In this document: positions 9,229 through 19,987 of the stretch, piece after piece | Layout: the number at the start of each line of letters is the position of its first letter | Numbering within the stretch: position 1 is the first letter of the stretch | Source of the DNA: Bacilli bacterium | GTDB taxonomy: Bacteria > Bacillota_I > Bacilli_A > RF39 > UBA660 | Assembly: GCA_022795155.1 (NCBI GenBank) | Contig: JAAWGF010000007.1 | Coordinates: 1-57,239 of the forward strand | DNA length: 57,239 nucleotides | Direction of reading: 5' to 3' | Position numbers and translations under genes: made by a program | Notes under the pieces: model-generated | What the model was told of the DNA's origin: nothing | Database searches by the model: none | Seen by the model: only the letters and a program-made list of their open reading frames with translations

Positions 9229-12200
9229 TATTCCTCATCCCCTTCCATGTAATTTTCATCGAATTCTATATCTTCATCATCCATTGAAAATTCTGCGTCT
9301 AATTCTTCATCAGGTTCTTCTTCTAAATCCTGTGTATCATCTATTGGTAAATCTGGAGCTTTTTCAAACTCATCATTGCCTAAAAAATTATCTTTTTCAG
9401 TTTCTTCTAACTCTTTTAACTCAACAAATTTTCCTTCTTCATTTAAAACTGTAATATCTAATCCTAAAGCTTGGAATTCTTTTATTAAAACCCTAAATGA
9501 CTCTGGAACTCCTGATTTTGGAATTGGTTGACCTTTAACTAAGGCTTCATATACTTTAACACGACCAACAACATCATCTGATTTGATAGTTATCATTTCT
9601 TGTAAAACATGAGCAGCTCCATAAGCATAAAGAGCCCAAACTTCCATTTCCCCAAATCTTTGCCCACCAAATTGAGCTTTACCACCAAGAGGTTGTTGAG
9701 TTACTAATGAGTATGGACCTGTTGAACGCGCATGTAACTTATCATCAACCATGTGGTGAAGTTTAATCATATACATAACACCAACACTAATACGGTTATC
9801 AAATGGCTCGCCTGTGCGGCCATCATATAAAACAGTTTTTCCATCTTCATCTAAATGAGCTTCTTTTAAAGCATCAATAATTTCACTACGAGTTGCGCCT
9901 GCAAATACTGGTGTTGCCATATAAACATTTAACTCTTTAGCAGCCATCCCCAAATGCATTTCAAGAATCTGCCCAATATTCATACGTGATGGAACACCTA
10001 ATGGATTAAGTAAAATATCAACTGGAGTTCCATCTTCTAAATATGGCATATCTTCTTCAGGTAAAATAAGTGAAATAACACCTTTATTACCATGACGACC
10101 AGACATTTTATCACCAACACTAATTTTTCTTTTTTGAGCTATATAGACACGAACAATTTTTGAAACGCCAGCTGGTAATTCATCACAATCATCTTTTGTA
10201 AATATTTTTACATCATGAACAATACCTTCTCCACCATGTGGAACACGTAATGATGTATCCCTAACTTCACGCGTTTTTTCCCCAAATATGGCGTGTAATA
10301 GTTTTTCCTCACTAGTAAGTTCAGCAACACCTTTAGGTGTGACTTTACCAACTAGAATGTCGTCATCTTTAACCTCTGTTCCAATTCTAACGATACCAAA
10401 TTCATCTAGATTTTTTCTTGCATCCTCACCAATATTTGGTATATCACGAGTAAATTCTTCAGGGCCTAATTTAGTATCACGACATTCAATTTGATAATCT
10501 TCAATATGAATTGAAGTATAAACATCATCTTTAACTAATCTTTCATTTAAAATAACGGCATCCTCATAGTTATAACCATTAAAGTTCATGAAAGCAACTG
10601 TAACATTACGACCTAAAGCCATTTCACCCATATTAGTTGATGGTCCATCAGCAATAACCATATCTTTGGTTACCTTATCTCCAACTTTAACAATTGGCAT
10701 TTGGTGATAACAAGTCCCAGAGTTACTTCTTTCAAACCCATTTAAATAATATGTGTCCATACCGCCAACTGTTTTGATGATAATTTTCTTAGCATCAACA
10801 TAGTCTACAATACCATCGGCTTTTGCTAATACTACAGCTCCAGAATCACGAGCAGCGATTGCTTCAACACCAGTACCAACTAATGGGGCTTCAGTCTTAA
10901 TTAATGGAATAGCTTGACGTTGCATGTTAGCACCCATCAAGGCACGTTTTCCATCATCATGTTCTAGGAACGGAATTCCTGATGTTGTAATTGAAACAAC
11001 TTGTTGAGCTGATACATCAATATAATCAACATCTTTAGCATCAACAATAACAGTATCCCCCCTATATCTAACAGGGACACGTTCTTCAATAATCTGATTT
11101 TGTTCATCAATCTTAACAGTTGCTTGCGAAATATAATAATCTAATTCTTCATCAGCAGTCATATAAACTATTTCATCAGTTAATTTACAATTATTAACTT
11201 TACGATATGGTGTCATAATGAATCCATAATTATTAACTCTAGCATAGCTTGCCAAAGCTGTGATAAGTCCAATATTTGGACCCTCTGGAGATTCAATTGG
11301 ACATAATCTTCCATAATGTGAAGGATTTACGTCACGAACTTCCATCCCAGCACGATCTCTAGAAAGTCCACCAGGTCCTAAAGATGACAAACGTCTTTTG
11401 TTTGAAAGTTCAGCAATTGGATTCGTTTGATCCATGAATTGTGATAACTGACTACTACCAAAGAATTCTTTAATAGCAGCTGTAAGCGGTCTAATATTAA
11501 TTAATGTTTTTGGCGTTACTTCTGTTAATTCTTGGGTTGACATACGATCACGAATAACTCTTTCAATACGACTAATACCTATTCTAAATTGATTCTGTAA
11601 TAATTCTCCAACTTGACGAACACGACGATTTGACAAGTGATCAATTTCATCATAGTTACCAATACCTTCTAGTAGGTTTAAGTAATATGCTACTGACGCA
11701 TAAACATCAGAAATAGTCAAACGTTTAATATCAATAGTTTGATCATTACCAATAATCGAAATAATTTTGCTAGGATTAATCTTTGAATATACTTTAACAA
11801 TCTGAACTTTATTATACGTATCTAATTCAGTATTAATTAAAGTTTCTTTAACACCATAACCAGACGCCAAAACAGGTTTTAACTCTTCAATAATATCTTT
11901 TGTTATAATAGTATCTTTAGCACAAACAACTTTACTGTCCACCTTTATGTCTTCAGCTAATTTACATCCTAGTAAGCGATCAATAATATTTAATTTTTTA
12001 TTAAATTTATAGCGTCCAACTTTAGCTAAATCATATCTAAACGAATCAAAAAATCTTGTAATCAATTGATTTTTAGCACTATCTAAAGTTGAAGGCTCTC
12101 CTGGACGTAATTTTGAGTGAATATCAATAAGTGCTTCATCAGTATTCTTATTGGCATCCTTTTCAATTGTTTTGATTAAATATTCATTTTCACCAAATAA

Positions 12201-12827
12201 ATCAAGTATATCTTCATCACTCGACAAGCCTATTGCTCTAAGCAAAGTTGTAATAGGAACTTTTCTTGTACGATCGATTCGAACATAAATGATATCACGA
12301 GCATCAGTTTCAAATTCCAACCAAGTTCCTCTAGTTGGTATAATTTGTGATGTTACAACCAAACGACCATTTTTATCAATAGCTTTTCCAAAATAAACAC
12401 TTGGAGAACGTACTAATTGTGATACAATAACACGTTCAGCTCCATTAATAATGAAAGTACCACCATCAGTCATGATAGGCATATCACCCAAATAAATTTC
12501 TTGTTCTTTAACTTCGCCTGTTTCATGATTAAATAACTGGGCTTGTACTTTTAAAGGTTGGGCATATGTTGCATATCTATCCTTACAGCCTTTGATAGAA
12601 TAACGTGGAGATTCAAAGCAATAATCCCCAAAAGATAACGACAAATTACCTGTAAAGCTTTCTACAGGAAATATATCATCAAATACTTCTTTAATTCCTT
12701 CAGTCATAAACCAATCATATGACTTTTTTTGAATTTCTAATAAATTAGACAATTCAATTGCATTTTTTGTTTTTGAATAACTTCTTCTTTCTCGGTGATC
12801 ACCAAATTTTTTAACTGTGTAAGCCAT
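9228..12827 (-). CDS. rpoB: DNA-directed RNA polymerase beta subunit
   Basis: A 1199-residue beta subunit started at MAYTVKKFG, placed by GGGGTG five bases upstream; an earlier in-frame start is unlikely. The rifampicin region is intact ([10 protein letters not shown], then KRR, then [12 protein letters not shown]), except that the residue matching E. coli His526 is Asn476 (codon 11400-11402, AAC). The C-terminal tail after residue 1140 is very acidic ([23 protein letters not shown] spans it in part). It is separated from the upstream methyltransferase gene by 94 bases with no clear terminator. Confidence 0.99.
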   Translation of the reverse strand: MAYTVKKFGDHRERRSYSKTKNAIELSNLLEIQKKSYDWFMTEGIKEVFDDIFPVESFTGNLSLSFGDYCFESPRYSIKGCKDRYATYAQPLKVQAQLFNHETGEVKEQEIYLGDMPIMTDGGTFIINGAERVIVSQLVRSPSVYFGKAIDKNGRLVVTSQIIPTRGTWLEFETDARDIIYVRIDRTRKVPITTLLRAIGLSSDEDILDLFGENEYLIKTIEKDANKNTDEALIDIHSKLRPGEPSTLDSAKNQLITRFFDSFRYDLAKVGRYKFNKKLNIIDRLLGCKLAEDIKVDSKVVCAKDTIITKDIIEELKPVLASGYGVKETLINTELDTYNKVQIVKVYSKINPSKIISIIGNDQTIDIKRLTISDVYASVAYYLNLLEGIGNYDEIDHLSNRRVRQVGELLQNQFRIGISRIERVIRDRMSTQELTEVTPKTLINIRPLTAAIKEFFGSSQLSQFMDQTNPIAELSNKRRLSSLGPGGLSRDRAGMEVRDVNPSHYGRLCPIESPEGPNIGLITALASYARVNNYGFIMTPYRKVNNCKLTDEIVYMTADEELDYYISQATVKIDEQNQIIEERVPVRYRGDTVIVDAKDVDYIDVSAQQVVSITTSGIPFLEHDDGKRALMGANMQRQAIPLIKTEAPLVGTGVEAIAARDSGAVVLAKADGIVDYVDAKKIIIKTVGGMDTYYLNGFERSNSGTCYHQMPIVKVGDKVTKDMVIADGPSTNMGEMALGRNVTVAFMNFNGYNYEDAVILNERLVKDDVYTSIHIEDYQIECRDTKLGPEEFTRDIPNIGEDARKNLDEFGIVRIGTEVKDDDILVGKVTPKGVAELTSEEKLLHAIFGEKTREVRDTSLRVPHGGEGIVHDVKIFTKDDCDELPAGVSKIVRVYIAQKRKISVGDKMSGRHGNKGVISLILPEEDMPYLEDGTPVDILLNPLGVPSRMNIGQILEMHLGMAAKELNVYMATPVFAGATRSEIIDALKEAHLDEDGKTVLYDGRTGEPFDNRISVGVMYMIKLHHMVDDKLHARSTGPYSLVTQQPLGGKAQFGGQRFGEMEVWALYAYGAAHVLQEMITIKSDDVVGRVKVYEALVKGQPIPKSGVPESFRVLIKEFQALGLDITVLNEEGKFVELKELEETEKDNFLGNDEFEKAPDLPIDDTQDLEEEPDEELDAEFSMDDEDIEFDENYMEGDEE

Positions 12828-12921
12828 TTCTTCACCCCTATATACTAGTATTAAGTTAGGCACAAACTACATTGTAGTATATGCCACCAATTTATAATTT
12901 TATCAAAGAATCATCAAGCTG

Positions 12922-13509
12922 TCAATTGTTTATAGCACAAATAATATAAAAACCTTTGCATTTTTTGACGATTTTAACTTGATAGACATTTTCTAAATCT
13001 CTAATTATTGTTTTAGCCCCCTGATTTTTATTAATAACCAACCACAATTCACCATTGTCATTTAAATGTTTTTTGGCTTCAAATAAAATTTTGTATAAAA
13101 TATCTTTACCAACACGAATTGGTGGATTAGTAACAATATAGTCATAACAATTCGAAATATTATCATACAAATCACTTTCAAATATATTTACATTTACTTT
13201 ATTTAAATTGGCATTTTTTTTAGCCAATATAATAGCACGTTTATTAATATCAAGCATATCCACTTGAAGATTAGTTGTTTTAGACAAATAAATTCCAATT
13301 GGTCCATATCCACAACCAAAATCTAAAATACTTTTCTTTGCAATATCAATATTAATATTTTCTAACAAAACTCTTGTTCCAAAATCCAAGCCTTTTTTCG
13401 AGAAAATTCCATTATCTACAAAAAATTTTAGCTCAACATTCTTAATTTTTGCATAAGTCAACCGTTCATCACTTTTAATGTTTTTATCATTTTCAAAATA
13501 ATGTGACAT
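12922..13509 (-). CDS. RsmC-like class I methyltransferase
   Basis: A 195-residue SAM-dependent methyltransferase. The SAM motif is DFGCGYGPIGIYL and the base-flipping catalytic motif is TNPPIRVG, the NPP(F/I) signature of N2-guanine rRNA methyltransferases such as RsmC. Only the C-terminal catalytic half of E. coli RsmC is present, as in Bacillus YbxB, which also sits between rplL and rpoB. Ribosome-binding site AGGTG. It probably methylates 16S rRNA, by homology and synteny. Confidence 0.88.
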   Translation of the reverse strand: MSHYFENDKNIKSDERLTYAKIKNVELKFFVDNGIFSKKGLDFGTRVLLENINIDIAKKSILDFGCGYGPIGIYLSKTTNLQVDMLDINKRAIILAKKNANLNKVNVNIFESDLYDNISNCYDYIVTNPPIRVGKDILYKILFEAKKHLNDNGELWLVINKNQGAKTIIRDLENVYQVKIVKKCKGFYIICAINN

Positions 13510-13540
13510 AATACACCTATTCTTTTATTTATTAAATGGT

Positions 13541-13571
13541 GAAAGCCCATACTAAAATCTTAGTATAGGCT
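13541..13571 (-). terminator. Hairpin after rplL (attenuator)
   Basis: AGCCCATACTA and TAGTATAGGCT form an 11-bp stem with one G-U and a 6-nt loop. Only TTTC follows on the minus strand, so it is more likely a partial attenuator or RNA-processing site between rplL and the methyltransferase/rpoBC genes than a full terminator. Confidence 0.5.
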
Positions 13572-13590
13572 CAACCCAAATATTTTAAAC

Positions 13591-13959
13591 TTATTTTAAT
13601 TCAATAGTAGCTCCAGCTTCTTCAAACTTAGCTTTTAATTCATTAGCTTCATCTGTTGAAACATTTTCTTTAACAACTCCACCATTATCAGCTAAATCTT
13701 TAGCTTCTTTTAATCCTAAACCAGTAATATCTCTTACGATTTTGATTACAGCAATTTTATTAGCACCAGCAGCTGTTAAAACAACATTAACTGTACTTGG
13801 TCCTTCATCAGCAGTAGCACCTGCTACTGGAGCAGCCACTGCAACAGCAGATGGGTCTACACCAAATTCCTCCTTCATTGCATCTACTAATTCTTTAACT
13901 TCAAGAATTGTCATTTCTTTTAACCCACTAATAAATTCATCTTTTGTAAATTTTGCCAT
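13591..13959 (-). CDS. rplL: 50S ribosomal protein L7/L12
   Basis: A 122-residue stalk protein. The N-terminal dimerisation domain ([20 protein letters not shown]) is followed by an Ala-rich hinge and the C-terminal factor-binding domain with the conserved segment [20 protein letters not shown]. It lies directly downstream of rplJ with a 13-base gap, in the standard order, under the L10 leader. Confidence 0.98.
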   Translation of the reverse strand: MAKFTKDEFISGLKEMTILEVKELVDAMKEEFGVDPSAVAVAAPVAGATADEGPSTVNVVLTAAGANKIAVIKIVRDITGLGLKEAKDLADNGGVVKENVSTDEANELKAKFEEAGATIELK

Positions 13960-13972
13960 TCTATATTCCTCC

Positions 13973-14467
13973 TTAATTATTTTCTATTTTTTGACTATAT
14001 AAGTCTAAACTGATAGATAAGTCTCGTACGACACCCATAAGTCCACCAGCAAGCATTGTAAGCAATCCTTCTCTTGAAGGAATTGTTGCCAATTTATTTA
14101 ATTTGTCGATATCAGCTACTTCACCATCAACCATACCTATTTTGATTTCAAGTGCTTCATGATTTTTTGCAAATTCGCTAAGAACTTTTATTGGTGCAAT
14201 CGCATCTTTTCCAAATGCAATAGCTTTAGGCCCCTCTAATACCTCACCTAAATCGATTTTTAAATCGTTTAGGGCTCTTGTAAGTAAAGTGTTTTTATAA
14301 ATTTTAAATTCAGCATCGTTATCCCTTAATTTTCTTCTTAAATCATTAGTTTCAGCAACGGTTAAACCATGATTCTCAAAAATTACGAAAGTAGTTGCCT
14401 CATTAGCTTTAGCCTTAATTTCCTCAACAACTTCTTGCTTTTTTGCAATTATTTTTTGATTTGCCAT
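13973..14467 (-). CDS. rplJ: 50S ribosomal protein L10
   Basis: A 164-residue L10 that anchors L7/L12 to the ribosome and represses its own mRNA. The N-terminal helical segment with [24 protein letters not shown] is typical, and the C-terminal helix ([17 protein letters not shown]) is the L12 binding region. Ribosome-binding site AAGGAGGTG. An L10 leader with its own terminator precedes it. Confidence 0.97.
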   Translation of the reverse strand: MANQKIIAKKQEVVEEIKAKANEATTFVIFENHGLTVAETNDLRRKLRDNDAEFKIYKNTLLTRALNDLKIDLGEVLEGPKAIAFGKDAIAPIKVLSEFAKNHEALEIKIGMVDGEVADIDKLNKLATIPSREGLLTMLAGGLMGVVRDLSISLDLYSQKIENN

Positions 14468-14504
14468 ATTACACCTCCTTATAATTTTTTGTGTAATACC
14501 GTAA

Positions 14505-14612
14505 TAAAAAATTCCCTACAATAAGCCGTAGGGAATCGATAAACTTAATTGATTTAAGTCCTCGGTAGGATTTTTTTTTAAGGTTTTGCCCTCCTACTGT
14601 CTACGGTACTAT
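14505..14612 (-). promoter_or_regulatory. L10 leader with attenuator
   Basis: The minus strand holds the conserved L10 leader blocks (CCGTAGACAGTAGGAGGGC and TCCTACCGAGGA), which pair across a central region, followed by a terminator hairpin ATTCCCTAC / GTAGGGAAT (14511-14536) with a T-run. L10 (with L7/L12) binding to this RNA is the known autoregulatory mechanism in Firmicutes. Confidence 0.88.
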
Positions 14613-14654
14613 ATTATTTTTCAAACAACATTTAGTATTATATCATACTATTTA

Positions 14655-15350
14655 TTATTTGTCAAAATCATTTATATTAATTTTTATACCAGGACCCATT
14701 GTTGAAGAAATTGTAATACCTTTAATATAGGCACCTTTAACAACAGCTGGTTTTGTTTTAATTATTAATGAAACAAATGCATTTAAATTCTCAAGTAATT
14801 TTGTTTCATCAAATGAAACTTTACCAATAATTGTATGAACATTCCCAAAACTGTCAGTACGATATTCAATACGTCCTTTTTTTACCTCTTCAACAGCTTT
14901 TTTTACATCCATTGTAACAGTTCCAGTTTTTGGATTAGGCATTAGTCCTTTAGGCCCCAAAATTTTACCAAGTTTTCCTAATGCTGGCATCATATCGGGA
15001 GTAGCTATCATTGTATCAAAATCGAACCAATTTTCTTTTTCGATTTTTTCTAACATATCAATATCTCCTACATAGTCAGCGCCTGCTGTTTCAGCTGCTT
15101 TAGCTTGATCTCCTTTAGCAATAACTAAAACTTTTTTAGTTTTTCCAGTTCCGTTTGGTAAAACAAATGCTCCTCTTAACTGTTGGTCAGCTTTTTTTGT
15201 ATCTAAGTTTAATCTAAGTGCTAATTCAATTGAAGAATCAAATTTTGTAATTGACGTTTCTTTTACCAATTTAATTGCTTCTTCTTTAGTATAAAGTTTG
15301 TTTTTTTCAACTAATTTAGAAACTTCAGTATATTTCTTTCCTTTTTTCAT
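14655..15350 (-). CDS. rplA: 50S ribosomal protein L1
   Basis: A 231-residue L1, the L1-stalk rRNA-binding protein. The RNA-binding motifs ([19 protein letters not shown] start, [20 protein letters not shown] core) are intact, and the C-terminal stretch [14 protein letters not shown] is typical. It is preceded by a structured leader containing GTGGGAG that resembles the element before rplK, a possible L1 operator. Confidence 0.97.
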   Translation of the reverse strand: MKKGKKYTEVSKLVEKNKLYTKEEAIKLVKETSITKFDSSIELALRLNLDTKKADQQLRGAFVLPNGTGKTKKVLVIAKGDQAKAAETAGADYVGDIDMLEKIEKENWFDFDTMIATPDMMPALGKLGKILGPKGLMPNPKTGTVTMDVKKAVEEVKKGRIEYRTDSFGNVHTIIGKVSFDETKLLENLNAFVSLIIKTKPAVVKGAYIKGITISSTMGPGIKININDFDK

Positions 15351-15367
15351 TTCTATTTTACCTCCTT

Positions 15368-15398
15368 ATGTGGTATATGCGGACTTTTCCTCCCACAT
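15368..15398 (-). promoter_or_regulatory. Probable L1-binding leader element, copy 2 (before rplA)
   Basis: On the minus strand ATGTGG and CCACAT close a hairpin with GAGG on the 5' side and GCATATA on the 3' side. The same architecture occurs at 15886-15914 before rplK. Position next to the L1 gene and the GGGAG motif suggest an L1 operator; this is an inference. Confidence 0.5.
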
Positions 15399-15431
15399 AG
15401 GTAATAAACCTATATGTATTATATTATTTTT

Positions 15432-15857
15432 TTACTCTGCTACATTAACGCCCATATTTTTAGCTGTTCCTTCAATGATTTTCATTGCCTCTTCAACTGT
15501 ATAGCAATTTAAATCAGGCAATTTAATTTCAGCTATTTCTTTTAATTGAGCTTTTGTTATTGTAGCAACAACTTCAGTAGATCCTTTTTTAGATCCAGAT
15601 TTAATTTTAGCAACTTTTTTAATTAAGAAAGCAGCTGGTGGCGTCTTAATTACAAAGTCGAAACTTCTATCTTCATAAATAGTAATCTCAACTGGTAATA
15701 TATCCCCCATCTTATCTCTAGTTGCATCATTATATTTTGTACAAAATTCCTGTAAATTAATTCCAGTAGGTCCTAATACAGTTCCGACTGGTGGTGCTGG
15801 TGTTGCTTTACCGGCTGGAATTTGTAATTTAACTACTTTAGTTACTTGTTTTGCCAC
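15432..15857 (-). CDS. rplK: 50S ribosomal protein L11
   Basis: A 141-residue L11, the canonical length. It has the thiostrepton-region N-terminal domain ([16 protein letters not shown]) and the C-terminal rRNA-binding domain ([10 protein letters not shown]). I use the GTG at 15857, placed by GGAGGTG six bases upstream; an apparent start three codons earlier lies inside that ribosome-binding site. Confidence 0.97.
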   Translation of the reverse strand: MAKQVTKVVKLQIPAGKATPAPPVGTVLGPTGINLQEFCTKYNDATRDKMGDILPVEITIYEDRSFDFVIKTPPAAFLIKKVAKIKSGSKKGSTEVVATITKAQLKEIAEIKLPDLNCYTVEEAMKIIEGTAKNMGVNVAE

Positions 15858-15885
15858 GAAAAACACCTCCTATATTTTTTTCGCG

Positions 15886-15914
15886 AGTGGTCATAATGCA
15901 TCCGCGCTCCCACT
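15886..15914 (-). promoter_or_regulatory. Probable L1-binding leader element, copy 1 (before rplK)
   Basis: On the minus strand AGTGG and CCACT close a hairpin with GAGCGCGGATGC on the 5' side and ATTATGA on the 3' side. GTGG-GAG and the A-rich 3' side match the element before rplA. L1 operators are known upstream of rplK-rplA in other bacteria. Confidence 0.5.
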
Positions 15915-15995
15915 AAATCTATATTTAACAATATAGCCATTTAATGATAACATATTTTGTTTAGTTTGTAAATATTTTATTCAAAAATATTATTT

Positions 15996-16529
15996 TTATG
16001 CCTTTTCAATATCTGTTAAACCAATTTCAACGGTTGTTTCTTGACCAAATAAATCAATTGAAACTTCCAATAGTTGCGTTTCCATATTAATTTCTTTAAT
16101 TTTTCCAAACATACCTTCAAATGGTCCGTGAATTACTTTAACCATATCATCAACATTTAACTCATTACCAATTTGTAAACGTGATAGACCCATGCTGCCA
16201 AGAATTTTATCAACTTCAGCTGGCGTTAATGGGAAAGGTTTTGCCCCCTTACCTGACGAGCCAATAAAACCAGTTACACCTGGAGTATTACGAACAATAA
16301 ACCATGCTTCATCACTCATAATCATTTCAACTAAAATATAACCAGGAAACATCTTTTTCATTTTTTCTTTTTGCTTTCCGTCTTTTATTTCAACTTCTTT
16401 AACCTCAGGAACAACTACACGGAAAATATAGTCTTCCATTCCCATACTACTAGCACGCATTTCAAGTTTTTCTTTTACTTTATTTTCATGACCAGAATAA
16501 GTGTTAACTACATACCATTCTTTTTGCAT
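15996..16529 (-). CDS. nusG: Transcription termination/antitermination factor NusG
   Basis: A 177-residue NusG. The N-terminal NGN domain begins WYVVNTYSGHENKVKEKLE and contains FPGYILVEM. The C-terminal KOW domain (DMVKVIHGPFEGMFGKI) starts near residue 128. Its ATG overlaps the secE stop as TAATG. The order secE-nusG-rplK-rplA is standard. Confidence 0.97.
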   Translation of the reverse strand: MQKEWYVVNTYSGHENKVKEKLEMRASSMGMEDYIFRVVVPEVKEVEIKDGKQKEKMKKMFPGYILVEMIMSDEAWFIVRNTPGVTGFIGSSGKGAKPFPLTPAEVDKILGSMGLSRLQIGNELNVDDMVKVIHGPFEGMFGKIKEINMETQLLEVSIDLFGQETTVEIGLTDIEKA

Positions 16530-16708
16530 TATCCAATTAACGTCCTAACTAATGCGATTCCAGAATCTGTTAAAGTAAAGAATAAACCAAAGAAAATGAC
16601 AAAACTAATAGTTGCAATAGAATATGTTATTAATTCTTTTTTGCTAGGCCATCTTACATTTTTCATTTCTTTTTTAACACTAGCAAAAAATTTAGCTATT
16701 TTTTTCAT
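16529..16708 (-). CDS. secE: Preprotein translocase subunit SecE
   Basis: A 59-residue single-span SecE. The amphipathic segment SVKKEMKNVRWPSKKEL and one C-terminal membrane helix are the family hallmarks. The start is the ATG at 16708, which has GAGGTGG just upstream; an earlier in-frame ATG lies inside that site. The rpmG gene that often precedes secE is not seen here. Confidence 0.94.
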   Translation of the reverse strand: MKKIAKFFASVKKEMKNVRWPSKKELITYSIATISFVIFFGLFFTLTDSGIALVRTLIG

Positions 16709-16771
16709 TATCCACCTCATTAATTATATGCTTTTTTATTTCAAATAAAAAACACTTTTGTGTCTAAATAT

Positions 16772-16800
16772 AGATTAACACAAATATTTTTTAAAGTCAA
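16772..16800 (-). promoter_or_regulatory. Promoter of secE-nusG
   Basis: On the minus strand TTGACT (16795-16800) and TAATCT (16772-16777) are separated by 17 bases, about 60 bases upstream of secE. Confidence 0.7.
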
Positions 16801-16834
16801 TTAATTTAATAATATTTTTTTATTTTTCTCCAAA

Positions 16835-16860
16835 CAAAAAAGCTCAAAAAACAATTGAGC
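16835..16860 (-). terminator. Terminator of pnp
   Basis: GCTCAA (16842-16847) and TTGAGC (16855-16860) form the stem, followed on the minus strand by six T. It ends eight bases after the pnp stop. Confidence 0.85.
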
Positions 16861-16867
16861 AATTTTC

Positions 16868-18997
16868 TTATTTCAATGCTTCTTTCCTTGATAAATTTAA
16901 TCGTCCCTTTTTGTCATAACCTAATGCTTTAACAATTATCTCATCGCCTACTTTAACCATATCACTCGGTTTTTCAACACGTTTTTCATCTAATTGTGAA
17001 ACATGAACAAGTCCTTCACAACCAGACCATAATTCAACAAAACAGCCAAAGTCTTCTACTTTTACAACTTTACCAGTATAAACTTTACCTTCTTCTACTT
17101 CTTTGACAATATTTTTGATCATCTCTGCTGTTTTTTCAATAATTTCTTGATCAGAGTGATAAATAATAACGGTTCCATCATCTTCTAAATCAACTTTAAC
17201 CGCATTAACATCAGTAACTGATTTAACGTTACTTGCGTCACATATAATCTTAGTAATCATTTCACCGCCACGACCAATAACTTCTTTAATACGATTTGGA
17301 TTAATCATAAATGTGATTGTCTTTGGAGCATATTTACTAACTTCTTTTCTTGGTTCTTTAATTGTTGATTCAATCTTATCCAAAATTTCTAAACGAGCTT
17401 GTTTAGCTTGTGCAAGGGCTTTCTTTAAAATTTCTTTCGTTATACCTTTTATTTTAATATCCATTTGTAAAGCACAAATGCCATTTCTTGTTCCAGCTAC
17501 TTTAAAGTCCATATCACCTAAATGATCTTCCATTCCTTGAATATCAGTTAAAATTGTATAATCATCACCATCAGTTATAAGACCCATCGCAATACCAGCT
17601 ACTGGCGCTTTAATTGGAACACCCGCTGCCATTAAAGCCATACACCCAGCACAAATACTTGCCTGGCTTGATGACCCATTACTTTCTAAAATTTCCGATA
17701 CAACGCGAATTGTATATGGAAATTCTTCTTCAGTTGGAATAACTTGCGCTAAAGCTCTTTCACCTAAAGCACCATGTCCAATTTCTCTTCGTCCGGGGCT
17801 ACCATATCTTCCTGTTTCACCAACGGAAAATTGTGGAAAATTATAATGTAACATAAATCTTTTTTCATCTTCAATTGATAAACCATCTAAAATTTGATGT
17901 TCACCTAAAGCTCCAAGTGTAACAACTGATAGACTTTGTGTTTGGCCACGCGTAAACATAGCTGACCCATGTGTACGTGGTAGTAAATCTATTTCTGTTG
18001 AAAGTGGCCTTATTTCCGTCATTTCACGTCCATCAGCACGTGTTTTTTCTTGAACAACTATTTTTCTAAATATTTCATATTCAATTTCTTCTAAAACAAG
18101 TTTTACTTTCGTAATTAATTCATTTAATTCTTGTTCTTTTAAATTTTCATTTTCGTTAGTATACTTATTTACTATGTCCTCTTTAACTTTATCAATAGCT
18201 GCATACTTTTCTAACTTATCTTCAATACGCATAGCTGTATTTAGTTTATCACTAGCAAGTCCATTAATTTCTGTTTTTAATTCATCTGTTATTTCTAAAA
18301 CTTCATAAACCATTTTCTCTTTGCCACAGTCCGCAATAATTTGTTCTTGAAAAGCAATTAATTCTTTAATAGCATCATGTCCAAACATAAGTGCTTCGAG
18401 CATATCATCTTCGCTTACTTCTTTACTACCAGCTTCAACCATATTTATAGCTTCTTTAGTTCCAGCTACAGTTAAATCTATATCACTAAGTTCCGATTGC
18501 TCTTTTGTGGGATTAATAATAAATTCTCCATTAATTCTTCCAACTTTAACTCCCGCGATTGGTCCATCAAATGGAATCTCTGAAATAGATACACAAAGTG
18601 ATGATCCAAACATAGCCGTCATTTCAGGAGAATTATCTTGATCAACGGATAATACAGTGTTGATTATTTGGACTTCATTTTTAAAATCACTAGGGAACAT
18701 TGGCCGCATTGGACGGTCAATCATTCTGGCTGCCAATGTTGCATTTTCAGTGGGGCGACCCTCTCTTTTAATAAAACCGCCTGGTATTTTACCAACCGAA
18801 TATAATTTTTCTTGATATAAAACCATTAAAGGGAAAAAGTCTGACAAAATATTAGCTGTTTTTGAAACAACTGATGTACTTAAAATAACTGTATCACCAT
18901 ACCTTACCAAGCAAGCTCCATTTGCTTGTTTTGCCATCTCACCAATTTCTACAACTAAAGGTCTTCCTCTAAAATTTAACTCATATACTTTCTTCAT
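16868..18997 (-). CDS. pnp: Polyribonucleotide nucleotidyltransferase (PNPase)
   Basis: A 709-residue phosphorolytic 3'-5' exoribonuclease and degradosome partner. It has two RNase PH domains separated by a helical linker (first from residue 1, second from about 310, with [12 protein letters not shown] and the phosphate-binding SNGSSSQAS), a KH domain near 555-615 ([12 protein letters not shown]) and a C-terminal S1 domain near 620-690 ([19 protein letters not shown]). Start at 18997, placed by GGAGG. It follows rpsO as usual. Confidence 0.97.
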   Translation of the reverse strand: MKKVYELNFRGRPLVVEIGEMAKQANGACLVRYGDTVILSTSVVSKTANILSDFFPLMVLYQEKLYSVGKIPGGFIKREGRPTENATLAARMIDRPMRPMFPSDFKNEVQIINTVLSVDQDNSPEMTAMFGSSLCVSISEIPFDGPIAGVKVGRINGEFIINPTKEQSELSDIDLTVAGTKEAINMVEAGSKEVSEDDMLEALMFGHDAIKELIAFQEQIIADCGKEKMVYEVLEITDELKTEINGLASDKLNTAMRIEDKLEKYAAIDKVKEDIVNKYTNENENLKEQELNELITKVKLVLEEIEYEIFRKIVVQEKTRADGREMTEIRPLSTEIDLLPRTHGSAMFTRGQTQSLSVVTLGALGEHQILDGLSIEDEKRFMLHYNFPQFSVGETGRYGSPGRREIGHGALGERALAQVIPTEEEFPYTIRVVSEILESNGSSSQASICAGCMALMAAGVPIKAPVAGIAMGLITDGDDYTILTDIQGMEDHLGDMDFKVAGTRNGICALQMDIKIKGITKEILKKALAQAKQARLEILDKIESTIKEPRKEVSKYAPKTITFMINPNRIKEVIGRGGEMITKIICDASNVKSVTDVNAVKVDLEDDGTVIIYHSDQEIIEKTAEMIKNIVKEVEEGKVYTGKVVKVEDFGCFVELWSGCEGLVHVSQLDEKRVEKPSDMVKVGDEIIVKALGYDKKGRLNLSRKEALK

Positions 18998-19055
18998 TTT
19001 TACCTCCATGTATTTCAAAATAAAAGCACCCAAAAAAGAGTGCCTACTTTTATAA

Positions 19056-19325
19056 TTATTTTCTTAATCCTAAACTTTTAATTATTTCACGATATCTTGT
19101 AACATCTTTTTTCAATAAATAGTTTAGTAAACTACGTCTTTGACCAACTTTCTTTAAAAGTCCCCTTCTTGAATGAAAATCATGTTTATGTTCTTTTAAG
19201 TGTTCAGTCAAATTATTAATTTCTTCTGTTAAAATTGCAATTTGAACTTCGGGTGAACCAGTATCTCCTTCATTTCTTGCATATTTTTTAATAATTTCTT
19301 GCTTTGCTTCTTTATTTAAAGCCAT
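19056..19325 (-). CDS. rpsO: 30S ribosomal protein S15
   Basis: An 89-residue S15, the usual length, with the 16S rRNA-binding motifs [11 protein letters not shown] and [22 protein letters not shown]. It initiates the platform of the 30S subunit. A structured leader upstream fits S15 autoregulation. Confidence 0.98.
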   Translation of the reverse strand: MALNKEAKQEIIKKYARNEGDTGSPEVQIAILTEEINNLTEHLKEHKHDFHSRRGLLKKVGQRRSLLNYLLKKDVTRYREIIKSLGLRK

Positions 19326-19344
19326 CTTAATCTCCCTTTCTTTT

Positions 19345-19396
19345 ATATTCGCTTATTCTGAGTAAAAGTCAGGAAATCAATTACCAAGAATAAGTA
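19345..19396 (-). promoter_or_regulatory. S15 mRNA leader
   Basis: On the minus strand CTTATTCT and AGAATAAG (19387-19394 and 19352-19359) close a stem around a conserved stretch reading GGTAATTGATTTCCTGAC, followed by the rpsO ribosome-binding site. This fits the Firmicute S15 leader in which S15 represses its own translation. Confidence 0.75.
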
Positions 19397-19454
19397 TATA
19401 TATAATATACACTATATTTTATTATTTAGCAACCTTTTTTATTTAAGAAAAGAA

Positions 19455-19473
19455 AAAAGTTGAAAAACAACTA
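19455..19473 (-). terminator. Terminator of the lipoprotein gene
   Basis: AGTTG and CAACT form a short stem with a 5-nt loop, followed on the minus strand by TTTTTTC. The hairpin lies just past the stop codon. Confidence 0.65.
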
Positions 19474-19926
19474 TTTTTCACAACTAAGGCCAATTTGTTT
19501 ATAAATTAACTCAACATCAGACAATTTTACTTTACCATCTTTAATAATTTGTTTATTAGATGAATCAGCTTTAATCATTTTATCAGTATCAACTTTACTA
19601 TAATTAATGTTTAAAGTACTAATTAAAGTATCATCTTCGATTTCTACACTATAATCATAATACTTAATTCCATTATATGGTTTATAAATTGACTCAGCCT
19701 CTTTTTTATATGTTTCCAATATATTATTATCATCACTGGTTACTTTTTCAATACTTTTAAGATTAGTAACATACTCATCTTTATAATTAACAATATAAGT
19801 CAAATCCATTTTTATTCCAGATTGACTTAATGATTTTGTACAAGTCATTGTTTTCTCTTCTTTGACGCCACAGCCAGTCAATAAACAAATGTTTATTAAA
19901 AAAATCGGTAATAAAATCTTTTTCAT
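19471..19926 (-). CDS. Small lipoprotein of unknown function
   Basis: A 151-residue lipoprotein. The signal peptide MKKILLPIFLINICLLTGCG has a clear lipobox (LTGC), so it should be lipidated at Cys19 and held on the outer face of the membrane. The mature part is hydrophilic, with two further Cys (one near residue 29 and one near the C-terminus) that could form a disulfide. I recognise no domain. It occupies the place between truB and rpsO where ribF often lies. Confidence 0.8.
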   Translation of the reverse strand: MKKILLPIFLINICLLTGCGVKEEKTMTCTKSLSQSGIKMDLTYIVNYKDEYVTNLKSIEKVTSDDNNILETYKKEAESIYKPYNGIKYYDYSVEIEDDTLISTLNINYSKVDTDKMIKADSSNKQIIKDGKVKLSDVELIYKQIGLSCEK

Positions 19927-19987
19927 ATATTCTCCTCTATAACTATTAATAGTATATCATAAATTTATATTTTTTTGACTTTTTAAC

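Noticed and set aside
5593..12827. Several 60-90-residue open frames on the plus strand inside rpoB and rpoC
   Set aside because: They lie opposite highly conserved coding sequence, have no ribosome-binding sites and show no known domains.
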